A model generated the notes under the pieces. It was given only the letters and a program-made list of their open reading frames with translations, was not told where the DNA came from and made no database searches. Positions 11,374 through 38,160 of a stretch of DNA of 64,000 bases are shown one piece after another; the stretch's first letter is position 1, and each line of letters opens with the position of its first letter. This DNA is from Branchiostoma lanceolatum. Its lineage: Eukaryota; Chordata; Leptocardii; Amphioxiformes; Branchiostomatidae. The position numbers and the translations under genes are program-made. The stretch is taken from NCBI RefSeq assembly GCF_035083965.1, contig NC_089738.1, positions 13,914,734-13,978,733 of the forward strand, written 5' to 3'.

Positions 11374-14300
11374 CAGTGACACCGACGACAGACGCGCCCA
11401 GTCTGCTGCAGGAGATAACGGTTCTATCCCGGAGGGAGATGGGAGTAAAATCCGGAGGACTTTGCCAACTATTCAGATCTATTTGCCCAGGAGGCTATGT
11501 GGCTTCGACCAACGCCCGGGCTTGGCGGGGGAGGCTTTTGTTCGTCATGGGCGACAGGGGTAGAGTTTCCCGGGTAATTGTGTTGTGTTCTGGGTTCACA
11601 GGTGGTCGTCGCTTTGTGAAGGGTTTGGAGAGAGAGGGGACTGAATGAAAATGGGTACATGCTGTGCTGAGAGAAAATCGATAAAGTACACCACAGGCTG
11701 GCATGGACGAATGTTGCAGAAAAATGAGAGCAACCTGGGCACAGGAGCGATACTAGAGATATCGTGCAGTCGATTTATCGTTTAATAGTTTCAGACCCTT
11801 GTAGTGCCTAGTGGCACATGGGGCAGCATTATAAAGATAAATGAACAAGATAATTACGTAACTTCTTAGGTTTGACTTCTTTTTCAGAGACAGTGGATGA
11901 AGAAATGTCTCCATCTTCTGTTATATGTGGTTTCAGTGATGTTATACAAGAGAGTAGTTTTCTTTATGAAGATTTGTTGGCTGTGATATATGTACCATGT
12001 GTTTTTGCTTGAATTGTAAATCTTTGTTACCTTTATCATCTTTATTTTGAAAGTTGAGGTATCATTTTTTTGCACTCTCGCATTAAATTTGGAGTCTGCA
12101 GAGGATGATATCCATAAAATCTACTTGCCACGGCCTACAATGGTACATGTACAAGTATTAGAACAGGAAGGACTGATGTTTTTGATGATCGAAGATTTCC
12201 CGTTTGGATGTGATCAACACATTAAATCTGCAGTACGTCTCATTAAAGCTAGGTGGCTCTGCAGGACTGGCCTTTCTTTCATACTTTTATACTTATCTAC
12301 TTTATTTATGTCAGGTTAAAGTCAAGAAAATATCGACACACACACGAAAGTTTGTCTTCAACATGTTTACTGACCTTAGTAAGTACAAAACGTGACACTG
12401 TCTTGTGTCGACCCCCACAAAGTGCAACATGGAAAATCGTTTCGTAACAAACTATAGAAAGAACACCAAGAAACATAAGAACTCTCAAGACACAAGGATG
12501 GGACCTTTTCTGCCAGACATTACAGAATTATTACATAGTATTATAATAGATAAAATACTCTGTATGTATGTAAATTACCTACGAACAAAGTTTCTGTGCC
12601 ATCCTATTTTCTATGAGCCACCCTCTCCTTCTTACCCAGTTCCACCACACCCATCCACACCTCTAGGCAAAGTGGTTCAGCCCGGCTCCAACAGTTTGCC
12701 ATGGAGGACTGGGATGTACCACTTGATGCCCGGGGATGGTTAGGGTGGAAGTGTGGCAAGGGGGCTGTGATGTGTAGACAAACGCATCTCTGACATCTCA
12801 GGAATGTTATTTTACAGTAAGAACTGCCATTCTTGTCATAAAGTTATGTGCGCCGTGCTTCTCAGCAGATCCACCCCCTCACTCTTTCCTGTTGTTGTCT
12901 ATGTATACCTGTGCTTGGCATGAGGGGGTGTGATCGGCCGACAGCACAGCGCCACCATACGCATATACATACACTGCAGTGAAGAATGTGGAATTTGGCA
13001 TTGATACAACATCGGGAACAAAAATATAGCGCGGTCCGGTTAGATCGTGACCGCACTGTACAATGATATACAGCAGAATTTGAGTTTAAAATAAATAACT
13101 TGAGATTGCTTCAACATACAAGTCTTGCCTCTGACGTTGGCCCAACTCGGCCGAATGTAACAATTCTGTACAGCATATACTTAGTAATGGCCCAAAATCA
13201 TTGGCAGCAAGTCCACACTGCCCCTCTTAGCTTCGCTCTCAACTGAGGTCTATACAAAATGAATCTATTGCATCTTCCCCTCTCTCTGTACATCTTTCCA
13301 ATAAAATAAAAAGCTAGTAAAGATACCTCTGGAATGCTCAAATTTTCTTCTCTAACGATCGATAGCCTACATTTGGTATGACATGCAGCAGTTTACAAAA
13401 AAACATACTTAGGTTTTGCTACAATTTTTTATAACAGATGTACAAGAAAACAGAAGAAAAGCTAACAAGGGTCAGTGGCGACTCAATGCAACACTCTGGA
13501 CTTGACATTATTAACCCAAAATCATTCCCCTGCAAACTAATAGCACCAGGTTGAGATAAAGATCCTCGCATACTTTCGTGTCGTACACCACGAGCGTTAC
13601 CTCGTGGACGCGACAAACAAGTACAGGAGGTACAGTAGTTTTCAAGGTAGTATTAGCAATAAAGCTAAACACATACAGAATCTAATACAGATCTTCTTGT
13701 CTTCATCTATAATCATAGTGACTAAATTGTCTTTTCCAATGTGCCAGATACTTGGTCATTGTCTAGAAGTTTCCTCCTAGCATCGGATAGAATCAGCGGA
13801 CAGGCAACATCGGACCTGCTTTTTTTTTCCATCACAATTTCCACACCTAAAAACAAACCTCTACTGATCTCGGATGCTGTCGTAACTACAGTTCTTACAT
13901 GTTAAAAATAAACTGCAACATGTGAGATCTCTCCCCGTGCTTCTATAGGGCATCACAGAGAACAATACACAAACTTGGCAGCTTTCTGGTCAATACCTAC
14001 TTGGACTGAAAATAAAATACTTCATTTGCAAGAGATTACAACATTTTCGGACCACTCCGGTAGACTATGCTTAAAAGTGGCTATCCTTGACTTTGTAGTG
14101 GAAAAATGCTTATACAGAATTTTTTCATTTCGCTTTCAGAGGCTATCAACTTGTACAAAAATAGAGAATTTTATATCCTTTCTTTCCACGCGAGCGTACG
14201 AATGTGCTGGCTGGCACAGGCACGTGGAGGCATCAGGACGACAAAGGAACCGGCCCCAACGTAGCCAGCACTGTTCAAAGATATGTACACTCTTCACTCA

Positions 14301-15969
14301 TTGGTTGTATAATGTATTAACTGCTAAGAGAAGTTGGGCCACACGCCTCACTCCACCTCAGTCCCAGGGAAAGGCGTAAGTTCTATGTTCTGGGGTTCAA
14401 AACCCAGACCCCCTGGTTTCGTGTATACTGTAACATCTGCGACGACAATGGCAGATACGGTTCATATGTTACACTTGGGTCCACTCGTTCCAAAGAGTGA
14501 ACCATTCACCCCGCACATGGAGTGAACACTTTTAGCTCACTCGACATCACTCTGAACACGTCCACTCTTCTCGAGTGAACACTTGGATCTGTTCACTCCC
14601 TTTTAACGGGAATGGCTTGCTTTACCCTTAGTGACAGCTAGTTAACTTTCACGAGTGAACAAACCCCGATGATTTGTCTTGGTATTAGCCCTGGTACTGA
14701 GGTACCCTCCACATCTCAAATTCAGTTAGCAAAAAATGGTCATGTATTATAATATACGGTGCAGTACTTAAAAATGTTGTACAGAGATTTGGCTGTCCAC
14801 CTAAACAGCCAACAATGCTGGCTGAGCTACCAGTACGATACACCTGGCAAAAATGGGTGTGGGTAGAAGCGACACCTAGCAGATTCCAGAGGGATTCCAG
14901 GATACTTGAAGACGATTCAGTGCAACCGATGCACGGAATCGGCAAACTCCGCGAGAGTTGAACAATTCTTTGGCCTTTACAAGGCCACTAGTCTGGAGTC
15001 CTTAAATCAGTGGTCCTGCGCCATGCAGCACACACACGGAACCCTACCGGAATTTCCTGGAATTCTGAATCAACAACAGCTTTCCTTCCAGAATCGTGGA
15101 TACAACAGGAACTTCCATTCCCTGACTTGTTGGTTATTTTTCTTTATCCCGCAGTTTACATCTGAGTCTCTACACAGCACAGGCTCCCGTCGGAGCAGGA
15201 AGTAAAACAGAACAGCAGCTCTCGTTCGTCAGAAATATTCGCTACTCCTACCAAAAACCTTTGTCAACGAACGTTGGTTATTTAAACATTGAAACAAGTT
15301 AATAGTAAACAACTCCGATAATACTCCCATGGTCCTTTGCAACTCTGGAAAGCCTTGTACAAGTTGCTGTCGACGTGACAGCAACATATGTATAATTTTA
15401 CAGTTGGCTGGAGAGTATATAAAGTCATGCCTATAAGCCTTATCCTAATACAGGCATATTCAGAACGCTTAATGGTAAAAGCTTCAGTACATGTCAACTG
15501 TAAGACAATGTCAACAGTTACTGGTTGGCATTCTTCCTTCATAAAAATCCCTCAAGCTTTCACCTAGCCTAGCCTTCCTTTTCTAAACTTGACCCTTCTG
15601 TTTTTTGTAACACTTAAATTTAACTCTTGCTCACTGGCTTTTGCTTTACTCTCTCGGTCATTTCTTTACGTTACCCTGCTTAACGATTATATGTGAAGGC
15701 TTCCTGCAATGCAGTATTTCGTTTTCTGTGTTTTTTTCGTATCAGGATATAATATTGCATCTTTGCCTTGTCCACATACACTTCATGCTATATCAAGTTA
15801 CAAGGCCATGGCCATGGATACAATGCATGATGGATATGAGCTTCCGTAGGTCCCAGGTAATCTCTCAAAGGATCATGGGATTGTGTGCCACATGGGGACG
15901 GGGTGACTACTATACTAATGATATATCTACTAGTCTGGCAACCATTGTGGGGGCGTGTGGAGGTCAGAC
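11374..15969. other. Probable DDX3 3' UTR plus intergenic DNA
   Basis: This sequence follows the DDX3 stop codon on the minus strand and reaches the FAM43-like promoter. AT-rich stretches without gene-like frames fit a long 3' UTR, as vertebrate DDX3X also has. Minus-strand AATAAA signals near 12,301 and 12,037 are possible ends, but none is decisive. A cluster of GAGTGAAC octamers lies at 14,495-14,660. I see no other gene. Confidence 0.4.
14495..14660. repeat. Cluster of GAGTGAAC octamers
   Basis: The octamer GAGTGAAC occurs at 14,495, 14,520, 14,573 and 14,653, with its reverse complement GTTCACTC at 14,591. Related words (TCACTCTGAACAC, CCATTCACC) lie between them. Spacing is irregular (18-80 bp), so it is not a simple tandem repeat. 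If the DDX3 3' UTR extends this far, the cluster would lie in it. Confidence 0.6.
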
Positions 15970-30484
<14,515 letters not shown>

Positions 30485-30832
30485 AACTAGAAAATATCGT
30501 GGACGATTTTCTCCTTAAACTATCAGTGAACTGAAATTTTCTGAAATGGTCTAACAAAAAGATGGAGGCATCGGAAACTACTTATACCATCGGCCTCTGA
30601 CGTCATATAAGATCATGTGGTCTAAATAAAGAATGCTGATTGGCCGAAAATTCCTTCGGGGTAAAAGGTTACAGAAATTTTGTCAAAAACCGTAAGATAT
30701 TTTGAGAAAAAAATGAAAATTCGACAGATTAGCTCTTTGGTCCTAGAAAAATAAGAAAAATGTATTCATTTGAACAACAACGTGCTATTTGAAAAAGTGG
30801 AAATTTTTGCATAGGTAATTACATCCGGGCAT
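30485..30832. promoter_or_regulatory. Divergent DDX3/RPL8 promoter region
   Basis: The DDX3 start codon (30,484, minus) and the RPL8 TOP-like exon (30,833, plus) are about 350 bp apart and face away from each other. Between them lie a perfect CRE palindrome TGACGTCA (30,598-30,605), an inverted CCAAT box GATTGG (30,638-30,643) and AT-rich stretches. No strong TATA box is placed for RPL8, as is usual for ribosomal protein genes. The layout implies a shared bidirectional promoter. It contains the DDX3 5' UTR, whose start is unknown. Confidence 0.75.
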
Positions 30833-30861
30833 CTTTCTCTTTCCCAGTGTCGGCCATCACG
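30833..30861 (+). other. RPL8: RPL8 non-coding first exon with 5'-TOP tract
   Basis: The pyrimidine run CTTTCTCTTTCCC is followed by AGTGTCGGCCATCACG and a donor, GTAGGT, at 30,862. Vertebrate ribosomal protein mRNAs begin with a C followed by pyrimidines (5'-TOP), which places them under mTOR/LARP1 translational control. The acceptor TTTTGTAG at 31,524-31,531 then joins TCTCAAG to the ATG. The exact start nucleotide within the tract cannot be seen. Confidence 0.7.
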
Positions 30862-31538
30862 GTAGGTAAAAAAATTGAAGATATGTGTATTCCATCGGCC
30901 ATCATCTCCGTTTATACACCTTCTCTGATATTTATATTACTACTATACAGAAGCAGAAAACATGTAGTTTAATGAAAGACGGCTATTTATTGATTAAAAC
31001 CCTTTTGTGAAGTATTATTCGTACCATTTTTATACCCTTCCGATACGGAGAGGAACTTGAAAAGTGTATGACAACATTCAACGTGGGTTTGTGGGAGGGG
31101 GGTGAAGTCGGCTACGAAGCCTAACATCATTTTTCAGTACACCCACTCCCTTTTTTTAAAAACCGAATACATTTTTCCTTCGTAGGAACAGTATATTAAC
31201 AATTCACGATGTAAAGAAGTTACTGGTTTAACTATAAAACTTGTCAGAGTCAGGGCACACTGTCCAGAAATAATTATGTGTCACTAGAATTTATAGAAGA
31301 CATGCTAGTGGTATTATGTCATAAACAGAAATTATCCATATTTGACACAACCTGATGCCTAATTCCTTATGATACGATATATCTTCTCCTTAAGCACTCT
31401 ATTTTTCTATGGATGCCTCTTTGGGAGCTGCCCCAATATTTTGCAATGGAATAGAGTTTAGAGTACTTTGCACAGGATAGAGTTTAGAGGAATATTTCAT
31501 TCATGAGTTGTTACTTTCTTGTCTTTTGTAGTCTCAAG

Positions 31539-34500
31539 ATGGGACGTGTCATCCGAGGACAGCGTAAAGGTGCGGGTAGTGTCTTTACCGCCCACACGAA
31601 ACATCGCAAGGGGGCTGCCAAACTCCGAGCCCTGGACTTCGCCGAGAGACATGGATACATCAAAGGTCTAGTAAAGGTACCGTTAACTCATTTATCTTTG
31701 CGGGATTTAATTTTGTAGTAGAAGGGGAAAAGAAGTGCAAGTTTTTCACAGCATTTTAAGTTCACAGTAGAAAATAATCTGTAACACACTAGTTATGCAA
31801 CAGAAACACATATTTGTGGTTTCGTTAGTTTGCGTCGCAATGGACACGGCAAATATGATTTTGCAAAAAAATTAATGAACCACAAACATTTCAAGATTTA
31901 CAGTAGGCGTGTGGAGAAGCAACTTCTTAAGGCTTTGGAAACTAAATTTTAAGAACAAGGTACCACAGGGAACCGTTCTGGGACCGTTACTCTTCCTCCT
32001 GTACATAAATGACTTACCAGACCAGCTTGATTCAAATGTTAGGTTATTTGCCGATGACTGCCTGTTATATATAGAGTTGTCCACACAGAGTGATTCACAG
32101 CTTTTGCAAGAAGATTTGAACACACTCGAAGAATGGCAAAGCAGATGGCTAATGCAGTTTAATCCGGAAAAATGTTACATCATGCATATAACAAACAAAC
32201 GAAACCCAATTGTAACCACCTGCCAGTTCTGTGGACAGGCTCTAGCAACGGCAAAGAGCCACCCGTACCTAGGCGTTACATTAACAACGGGGCTAAAGTG
32301 GAACACCCATATCAACAAAGTAACAACTAAGGCTAAACAGACATTGGGAGTGATCAAACGTAATTTGTGGGCATGCCCAGCAAAGGTAAAATCACTTGCA
32401 TACACGTCTCTAGTAAGAGACCAAACCTTGAATATGCTGCAACAGTTTGGGATCCATACACAAAGAAGGATATAGATAAACTTGAGAGAGTGCAGAACCA
32501 AGCTGCCAGATTCTGCACGAACAACTATGAAAGGGGCGCTAGTGTAACAAAAATGAAAGCAGACCTGCAATGGATGTCACTTGAGGACAGGAGAACAATG
32601 TCCAGACTTTGCATGATGTACAAGATGACTAATAAACTTGTGGACGTACCGACTGATAAGTATCTAATGCCAGCTCAGAAGAGGACCAGAAATAGTCATG
32701 CTTTTAAGTACCAGAGTTATCAGCCAAGGATTGATGTGTTCAAAAATTCGTATTTCCCGAGAACCATAGTAGAATGGAACTCGTTGTCATCAAGTACTGT
32801 AGGAGCTTCCTCAATAAGTAGCTTTAAAGAACGGTTGCAGTCAGATATGCAAAGACTAGGTGTAACAGACCGTTCGGTGTAATATGACCAGCTGCTGCCG
32901 CGCCGAGTGCCTGCGAAGCTGGTGTGTTACGCCTAATGGCGGTTATACCGGCTATATAGATACAGATACAGACAGATACAGAAGGTCTTGCATCAATTTT
33001 GGTCTTGGACATGTTCATTTATAAAATCAAATCTGTGTACCAATATAGAAGAGTATAGGTGTACAATTAATGCACTATTTCAACCTGCCTCAGCAGGTTC
33101 CTATTCTGTGTATGTTATTCAGATATATTTGATTCCAAGCCCAAAGTTGTGCTAAACAGACGACATATTCACCTTTTCCTGTACAGGACATTATCCATGA
33201 CCCTGGCCGTGGAGCCCCTCTAGCCAGAGTGACGTTCAGAGACCCGTACCGGTACAAGAAGCGCACAGAGACCTTCATCGCTGCCGAGGGCATGTACACC
33301 GGCATGTTTGTGTACTGTGGCAAGAAGGGTAGGTGGCAGTTCTGTTTGTGATTCAGATAAATGGAATAGACTCAGTATGGTACTAACACTTCAAGCCAGC
33401 TGAGGGTGATGTGTTAGGCATCAACCTTGATAGGATGGTTTTGCGGTGCTCTTAATGGTAGGATGTTAGGTGTCTTTGCTGTTCTTTGTTCCTGGTGGCA
33501 GTGCTCTCTTCCAGCAGTGTGACTATGATGCAAAAGATGTTGGTTGGCTTGAAGAATTAGTTTATAATCTATGGTGGGGATCACAGGGATACTGGTACAC
33601 CACGAAAAACATAAAGGTACAGGACACTACAGTTACAAAATACGGGAACATCAATGTACCAGACTAACACTCATATATATATAGCTTTTATTTTCATTTT
33701 GTTACAAGAAACATGTTATTCCTACCACAAAGGTAGAAATAAGGACTGGGAAAAGACTAAAACCATTGTATGGGCGATGATATCAGCACCATTTTTTGTT
33801 TGAAATCCTTGAAAGCATGGGTTCTCTGCATAAGATACCTGGAGTCTAAGATAACAACTGTTTTATTCATGTTTCTGTCATCATTGGAGATCACAGGTTA
33901 CTTTGTCTAATTGTTCAGGTTGTTCGGGCCTGTACCTAAACCTCTGTACCAGCACCAGATGTTTAGTTTAGGTACACGTCCATAGTCTATGACATGACAT
34001 TTTTAAGATCATTGCACAGGTACAATTGTTTTTGTAAATGTTCAGATCGCAAACATTGAGATGAGCAAGCCTAATGTACATGTATTTAGGAGCATCATAA
34101 AGAAAACAACACACATATCAAGAAGGGTAGGGGATTGCCTTCTTTCCCTCACTTGACGGCAAATGACCAAAGTTTATTGCTTTTATTTTGCAGCCATCCT
34201 GAAGGTTGGAAACACCCTGCCTGTCAGTCAGATGCCTGAGGGGACCATCATCTGTAACGTCGAGGAGAAGGGTGGGGACCGCGGTTCTCTGGCCCGCTGC
34301 TCCGGAAACTACGCCACCGTCATCTCTCACAACCTGGAGAACAAGACCACCCGCATCAGACTGCCGTCTGGCTCCAAGAAGGTGCTGGCTTCTGGCAACA
34401 GGGCTACCATCGGTAAGTTAGATAGGTTCAAGTAGGTTCAATTTCTGAACCCTGATGTGCTGTAGATTTTTGCTAGCCTCTGCCAGGGTCCGCAGATGAC

Positions 34501-36035
34501 TGGAAAATAGTAAAAAATGGCCAAATAAAGTGGATAGTCTGCTGGTGGTTATCACGGTTCGCATATTGGCCGGCTGACCCCATTAGCATACTATCCACTC
34601 TATTTTAACTATTTCTGCTAATTTTCCAGCGATCGAGGATGTTCTGTATTTCATTGGTCCCTTGTTGTTAATATTGTGATAAGATACATGGAAATTGATT
34701 AGACTTTGCAGCTTGGTGTAGGAGAAGGTCTTTTCAAATGCCAAGTTTGAAAACTACCTTTGTTTTGTGTTAGCTATTTTTATATTTTCCTGTCATCAGA
34801 CATGTCCCTGTGTTGTGAGTGGTAAACGATCCCACTGCTTTACCATATGCATGAAATGCCATGGATCTGTGAGTGAGGTTTCAATCCCAGCTTTGACATG
34901 TTGGAAGGGATTGGCATTCATCATTTCGGATAGCTGTCGGCCCCATGTATGAGGGGAACTTCAAGCTTCAGACCTCTGCAATGTAAAAGAACAATTCACA
35001 CTTATCAAAAAGAGTAGGGGTGACCCGGTGTGCTTTGCTTAAAACATGAGCCACATTGCATTGAAGATGACAGATGAAAGAATATAAGTGTATTAATTCA
35101 ACTCTTGAATTTGTTGTTCCTACAAGTTATCTGTATAAGAAAAGTAGACACAATAATAGTAGAGAGCATGAAGTAAGGACTTGCACCTCAGTTTGAATCT
35201 GTTCAAACCCTAACTGAGTCATTTTGACTTCAGGTATTGTTGCTGGAGGTGGTCGTATTGACAAGCCCATGCTGAAGGCAGGCAGGGCGTACTTCAAGTA
35301 CAAGGCCAAGAGGAACGCCTGGCCACGCGTCCGTGGTGTGGCTATGAACGTAAGTCTTCTGAAGTTCAAGTTGTTGAACTGTGTTTATCTTGTCATATTG
35401 ACCCGATACACACTTGGAAAATTTTCTGGATGTACGACAACGACGTACGGCGCCTTTTTCCCTGAGTTTGTATTGACCCCACATGATATATGACATACAT
35501 TTTGATGGCCTGTAAGACTTTTACGTTCACCATGGAGGTGTGTTGTACTTGAATGTTGTACGGGCCATAAGAATGCCTGACATACGACACACAGGGCTGA
35601 TACACACTTAATGAAAAAGGCGCCGAAGACGAATGTCCAGAAAATTTTCCCAGTGTGTATCAGGTCATTCTGTCAACAGATGGTAATGTTGTCTGTTGAA
35701 TTATGGCAAAAGAAAAAAGTTTTGCTTGTAACAGTCAAAATTGTCAATTTTTGTGTAGTTTACACAGTCAGGAAAGCTGAGAATCTGGTATACTGAGCTT
35801 AGTACATTTACTTAACTCAGTATAAATTTTCTATGATGTAATTTTGAAGCTGATGAAATTGCTCTTCTCTATTTCCCCCCAGCCCGTTGAGCATCCCCAT
35901 GGTGGTGGTAACCATCAACATATCGGTATGCCCTCAACCGTACGGAGGGACACCTCGGCTGGTCGTAAGGTCGGTCTCATCGCTGCCCGCCGTACTGGCC
36001 GTCTCCGCGGTAGCAAGGCCACAGAGAAGGACTAG
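31539..36035 (+). CDS. RPL8: Ribosomal protein L8 (uL2), large subunit
   Basis: Coding exons 31539-31676, 33187-33328, 34194-34412, 35234-35349 and 35883-36035 join in frame to 255 residues (human 257). It begins [16 protein letters not shown] and carries the family blocks [62 protein letters not shown] and [16 protein letters not shown]. The protein binds 23S/28S rRNA near the peptidyl-transferase centre. H216 of GGNHQHIG is conserved; in human RPL8 this histidine is hydroxylated by NO66. Position 211 is His where human has Phe. The C-terminus ends KATEKD. All introns are GT-AG and hold repeats: a LINE in intron 2, a MITE in intron 4 and another in intron 5. Introns are numbered from the non-coding first exon. 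Confidence 0.97.
31909..32982 (+). mobile_element. 5'-truncated non-LTR retrotransposon (Jockey/CR1-like) in RPL8 intron
   Basis: The frame from about 31,950 encodes the reverse transcriptase palm: [20 protein letters not shown], then [27 protein letters not shown] and YLGVTL. After a 2-nt GA gain at about 32,414 (AGAGACCAAACC), the frame shifts to one encoding [41 protein letters not shown] and a C-terminal region. A 3' UTR follows, ending in (GATACA)n-like repeats. It lacks the endonuclease and N-terminal part. It lies in the same orientation as RPL8, between exons 2 and 3. A more decayed relative lies at 45,408-45,916. Confidence 0.9.
34472..34640. repeat. Hairpin MITE, family B copy 2
   Basis: The left arm CTAGCCTCTGCCAGGGTCCG is followed by CTGGAAAATAG, CCAAATAAAG and TGGATAGT. 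The right arm (from 34,590) reads ACTATCCACT and ends ATTTTCCAGCGATCG. It is more diverged than the copy at 7,722. Located in RPL8 intron 4. Confidence 0.75.
35399..35667. repeat. 269-bp MITE in RPL8 intron 5
   Basis: The left end TGACCCGATACACACTTGGA is followed by AAATTTTCTGGATGTACG and GGCGCCTTTTTC. The right end is the inverted equivalent: GAAAAAGGCGCC, TCCAGAAAATTTTCCC, then GTGTGTATCAGGTCA. The inner part has further CATACGAC/GTCGTATG-like inverted words. No other copy was seen in the window. Confidence 0.85.
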
Positions 36036-36080
36036 ACAACACCGCCTCACATTCTGCAATTATCCCGAGGGGAAAATAAT

Positions 36081-36086
36081 AATAAA
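36081..36086 (+). terminator. RPL8 poly(A) signal
   Basis: AATAAA lies 46 bp after the stop codon. A GT-rich stretch (TTGTGTTTGTGTCTTCTTG) begins about 20 bp further on. Both features and the short 3' UTR are usual for ribosomal protein mRNAs. Confidence 0.85.
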
Positions 36087-36689
36087 AAACTACATGCCAA
36101 ATATTGTGTTTGTGTCTTCTTGTCAACTTGTCTTCCAAGATGAGATTAATGCACAGTTACAGAGCTCGAATGCCACCTGCATATACAATAAGATTGGAGC
36201 CTTGCTGGTATTTTTAATGTCTACCTACCTGCGCTGGACCATGTATTAGGCCATACTGATTTGTTTATATGGATGACATCTTCTGCGTGCCCAAATACTG
36301 ATGCAAGTGTGAAAAAAAAAGTTGGCTTCATTCCGAAATCTATGTGTTAAGGAAAGTTCAGCAATTGACTGAACATGGAGAACAATTTTTTTTTTCATAT
36401 TTTATTTGTATTTCAGAAAACTTTGCTCAGGGTTTGAAACACATTTTTCAGCTTACCTGTACTGATACACATGGCAAAAAAATTATGATAGAAGAATGGC
36501 ATTATTTTCCTCTTTTTTTTGCAATTACGGCATATGCTAATTTTGCGGCTTTTTTGTACAATTTATAGTATGGTTGCAAACATTTGGGAGGAAATAGATG
36601 AAAATTGGTGTGCCCAGATGTCATCTGTGTGATGAAGTCAAAAAGAGTGGAATAAGTGGATAAGAACACTCTGTACACAACAAATACCT

Positions 36690-36825
36690 AGCTGATGTTT
36701 CGGTGATGATCTGTCACCTTCCTGAGTTTTCACACCGTAGCAGCGACAGGTAGCTAAAATGCAAAGTAGAACCAGTCAGTACTGCCCTGAGGATGGTGAC
36801 AGATGGTCGCCAAAACGTTGCCAAG
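36690..36825. mobile_element. Inverted-repeat element with hammerhead-like arms, copy 2
   Basis: The minus-strand arm reads CTCAGGA, a hairpin (GGTGA/TCACC), then GAAACATC. The plus-strand arm at 36,787-36,822 reads CTGAGGA, TGGTGACAGATGGTCGCC, then AAAACGTT. The centre shares AGCAGCGACA, TAGCT and AACCAGTCAGTA with the copy at 6,933-7,266. Confidence 0.6.
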
Positions 36826-37149
36826 GAGGTATTAACTCTTTGGTACCCAGTGACTTACCAACCAGGCAACCTGATAAAACTACCTACAATGTATTCCTGG
36901 ACATCTGCTACTTTACCAGTAACCATGGTGACAGCTGTCTGGTTCAGGTGACTCATTGGCCTTATTTATTTGTAACAGAAGAAGAAGAGGAAGGAAAATA
37001 CCAAAAACAACATGTTTCCCTTCCATGATGGTAATCATAACAATAGCAACACGAGTTAATGCATGCAATGTAGTGATGAACATGTATCAAACTGTTGAAG
37101 ACAATACATGTGTGCTACAAACCAGGTAAGCACAACATAGTACTTGAAA

Positions 37150-37325
37150 TGAACAAAGAAAATGAGGAGGACATGTTGGAAAACGATTCTACAACATATT
37201 CATCAGTCAAATGTCAGATTAAAAATGTTACCCCTGGTATGTCCCTTGCCAGTGGTTGAGCCAATAAAAGAGTAGTATAGGTTCTGGGAACTGGAAACAT
37301 AATATTATTTCCTAGGTCTAAGCAA
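37150..37325. repeat. Partial family C element
   Basis: It shares the inner and right part of family C: GAGGAGGACATGTTGGAAAA, TTCTACAACATATTCATC, then GGGAACTGGAAACATAATAT and TTCCTAGGTCTA. The left end is absent. Confidence 0.6.
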
Positions 37326-38028
37326 CAGTCCAATTTTTTTCCCAGTTTGCTTATTTCAGACTCGTGTTAAAGACAAGATGTATCTTATAAGTGACTCAAT
37401 GAAGTTAAAAGAGAAATTGTTTGCCTTGAAGGTTGATCCATTCTCTTATGAATTGCTGAAAAGTTTTGTGATGAATTTATAACATCTTTGGAAATTTGCT
37501 TTTGCTTACAAGAATAAGATTTTAACCACATATAATTCCACTTAAAACGAGTCGAGGAAATTAGGTACTCCGTTAAAAACGACAAACGTCAAAACTACAA
37601 AAGTCTGTTGGGGAATTTAGATTGACGGATCTGAAAAGTCAACCTCCTGTAATACGTAGAACGGGTGTTAGATGGCGCTGTTGCAACGTCGACCTGTACT
37701 GTATGCCAAGACTGCTCGGACGAGCACGTCAGCAGAACGTAAGCGGTTAAGGTCGTGTTCGCGTATTTAAGGTTAACATCTCGTATATAGGTTCATTTAG
37801 TTGTGTCCAAAGACATATCTTATGCAATGGCTATTACGCCGATGCAACATTGACCAAAGAGAATAAGAGAGATTCGGCAGTTAACAATGGGTTTAGATAG
37901 CCGTATACGCATTACGTTCTGCCGACGTGCTGCTGCAGTGCTGGGACGTTCTTGCCTCTACACGTTTTGACAAAATGTGTAAACTGATTTTCATAAATGA
38001 TATTGTAGTCTGTGTTGGAAACGAAAGA

Positions 38029-38160
38029 GGGATGTCCCTATTGCTCAACTGGTAGCAGCCTCACAGTTTAGCTCCTGGTTCCAATTAATTGCTAACTGGG
38101 AGAACCCGGTTCAATCCTAGGAAGGACATCTTGGATGTGACTGGTTGGGTCAAGACAGAG
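38029..38160 (+). mobile_element. SINE S1 head, copy 2
   Basis: TTGCTCAACTGGTAGCAGCC followed by GTTTAGCTCCTGGTTCCAAT and the B-box-like CCCGGTTCAATCC matches the tRNA-like head at 8,968. The body is truncated after the first 30 bp or so. Confidence 0.75.

Noticed and set aside
33329..34193. Intronic C/D box snoRNA in RPL8 intron 3
   Set aside because: GTGATGT and GCGATGA words resemble a C box, but no properly spaced CTGA D box and terminal stem were found.
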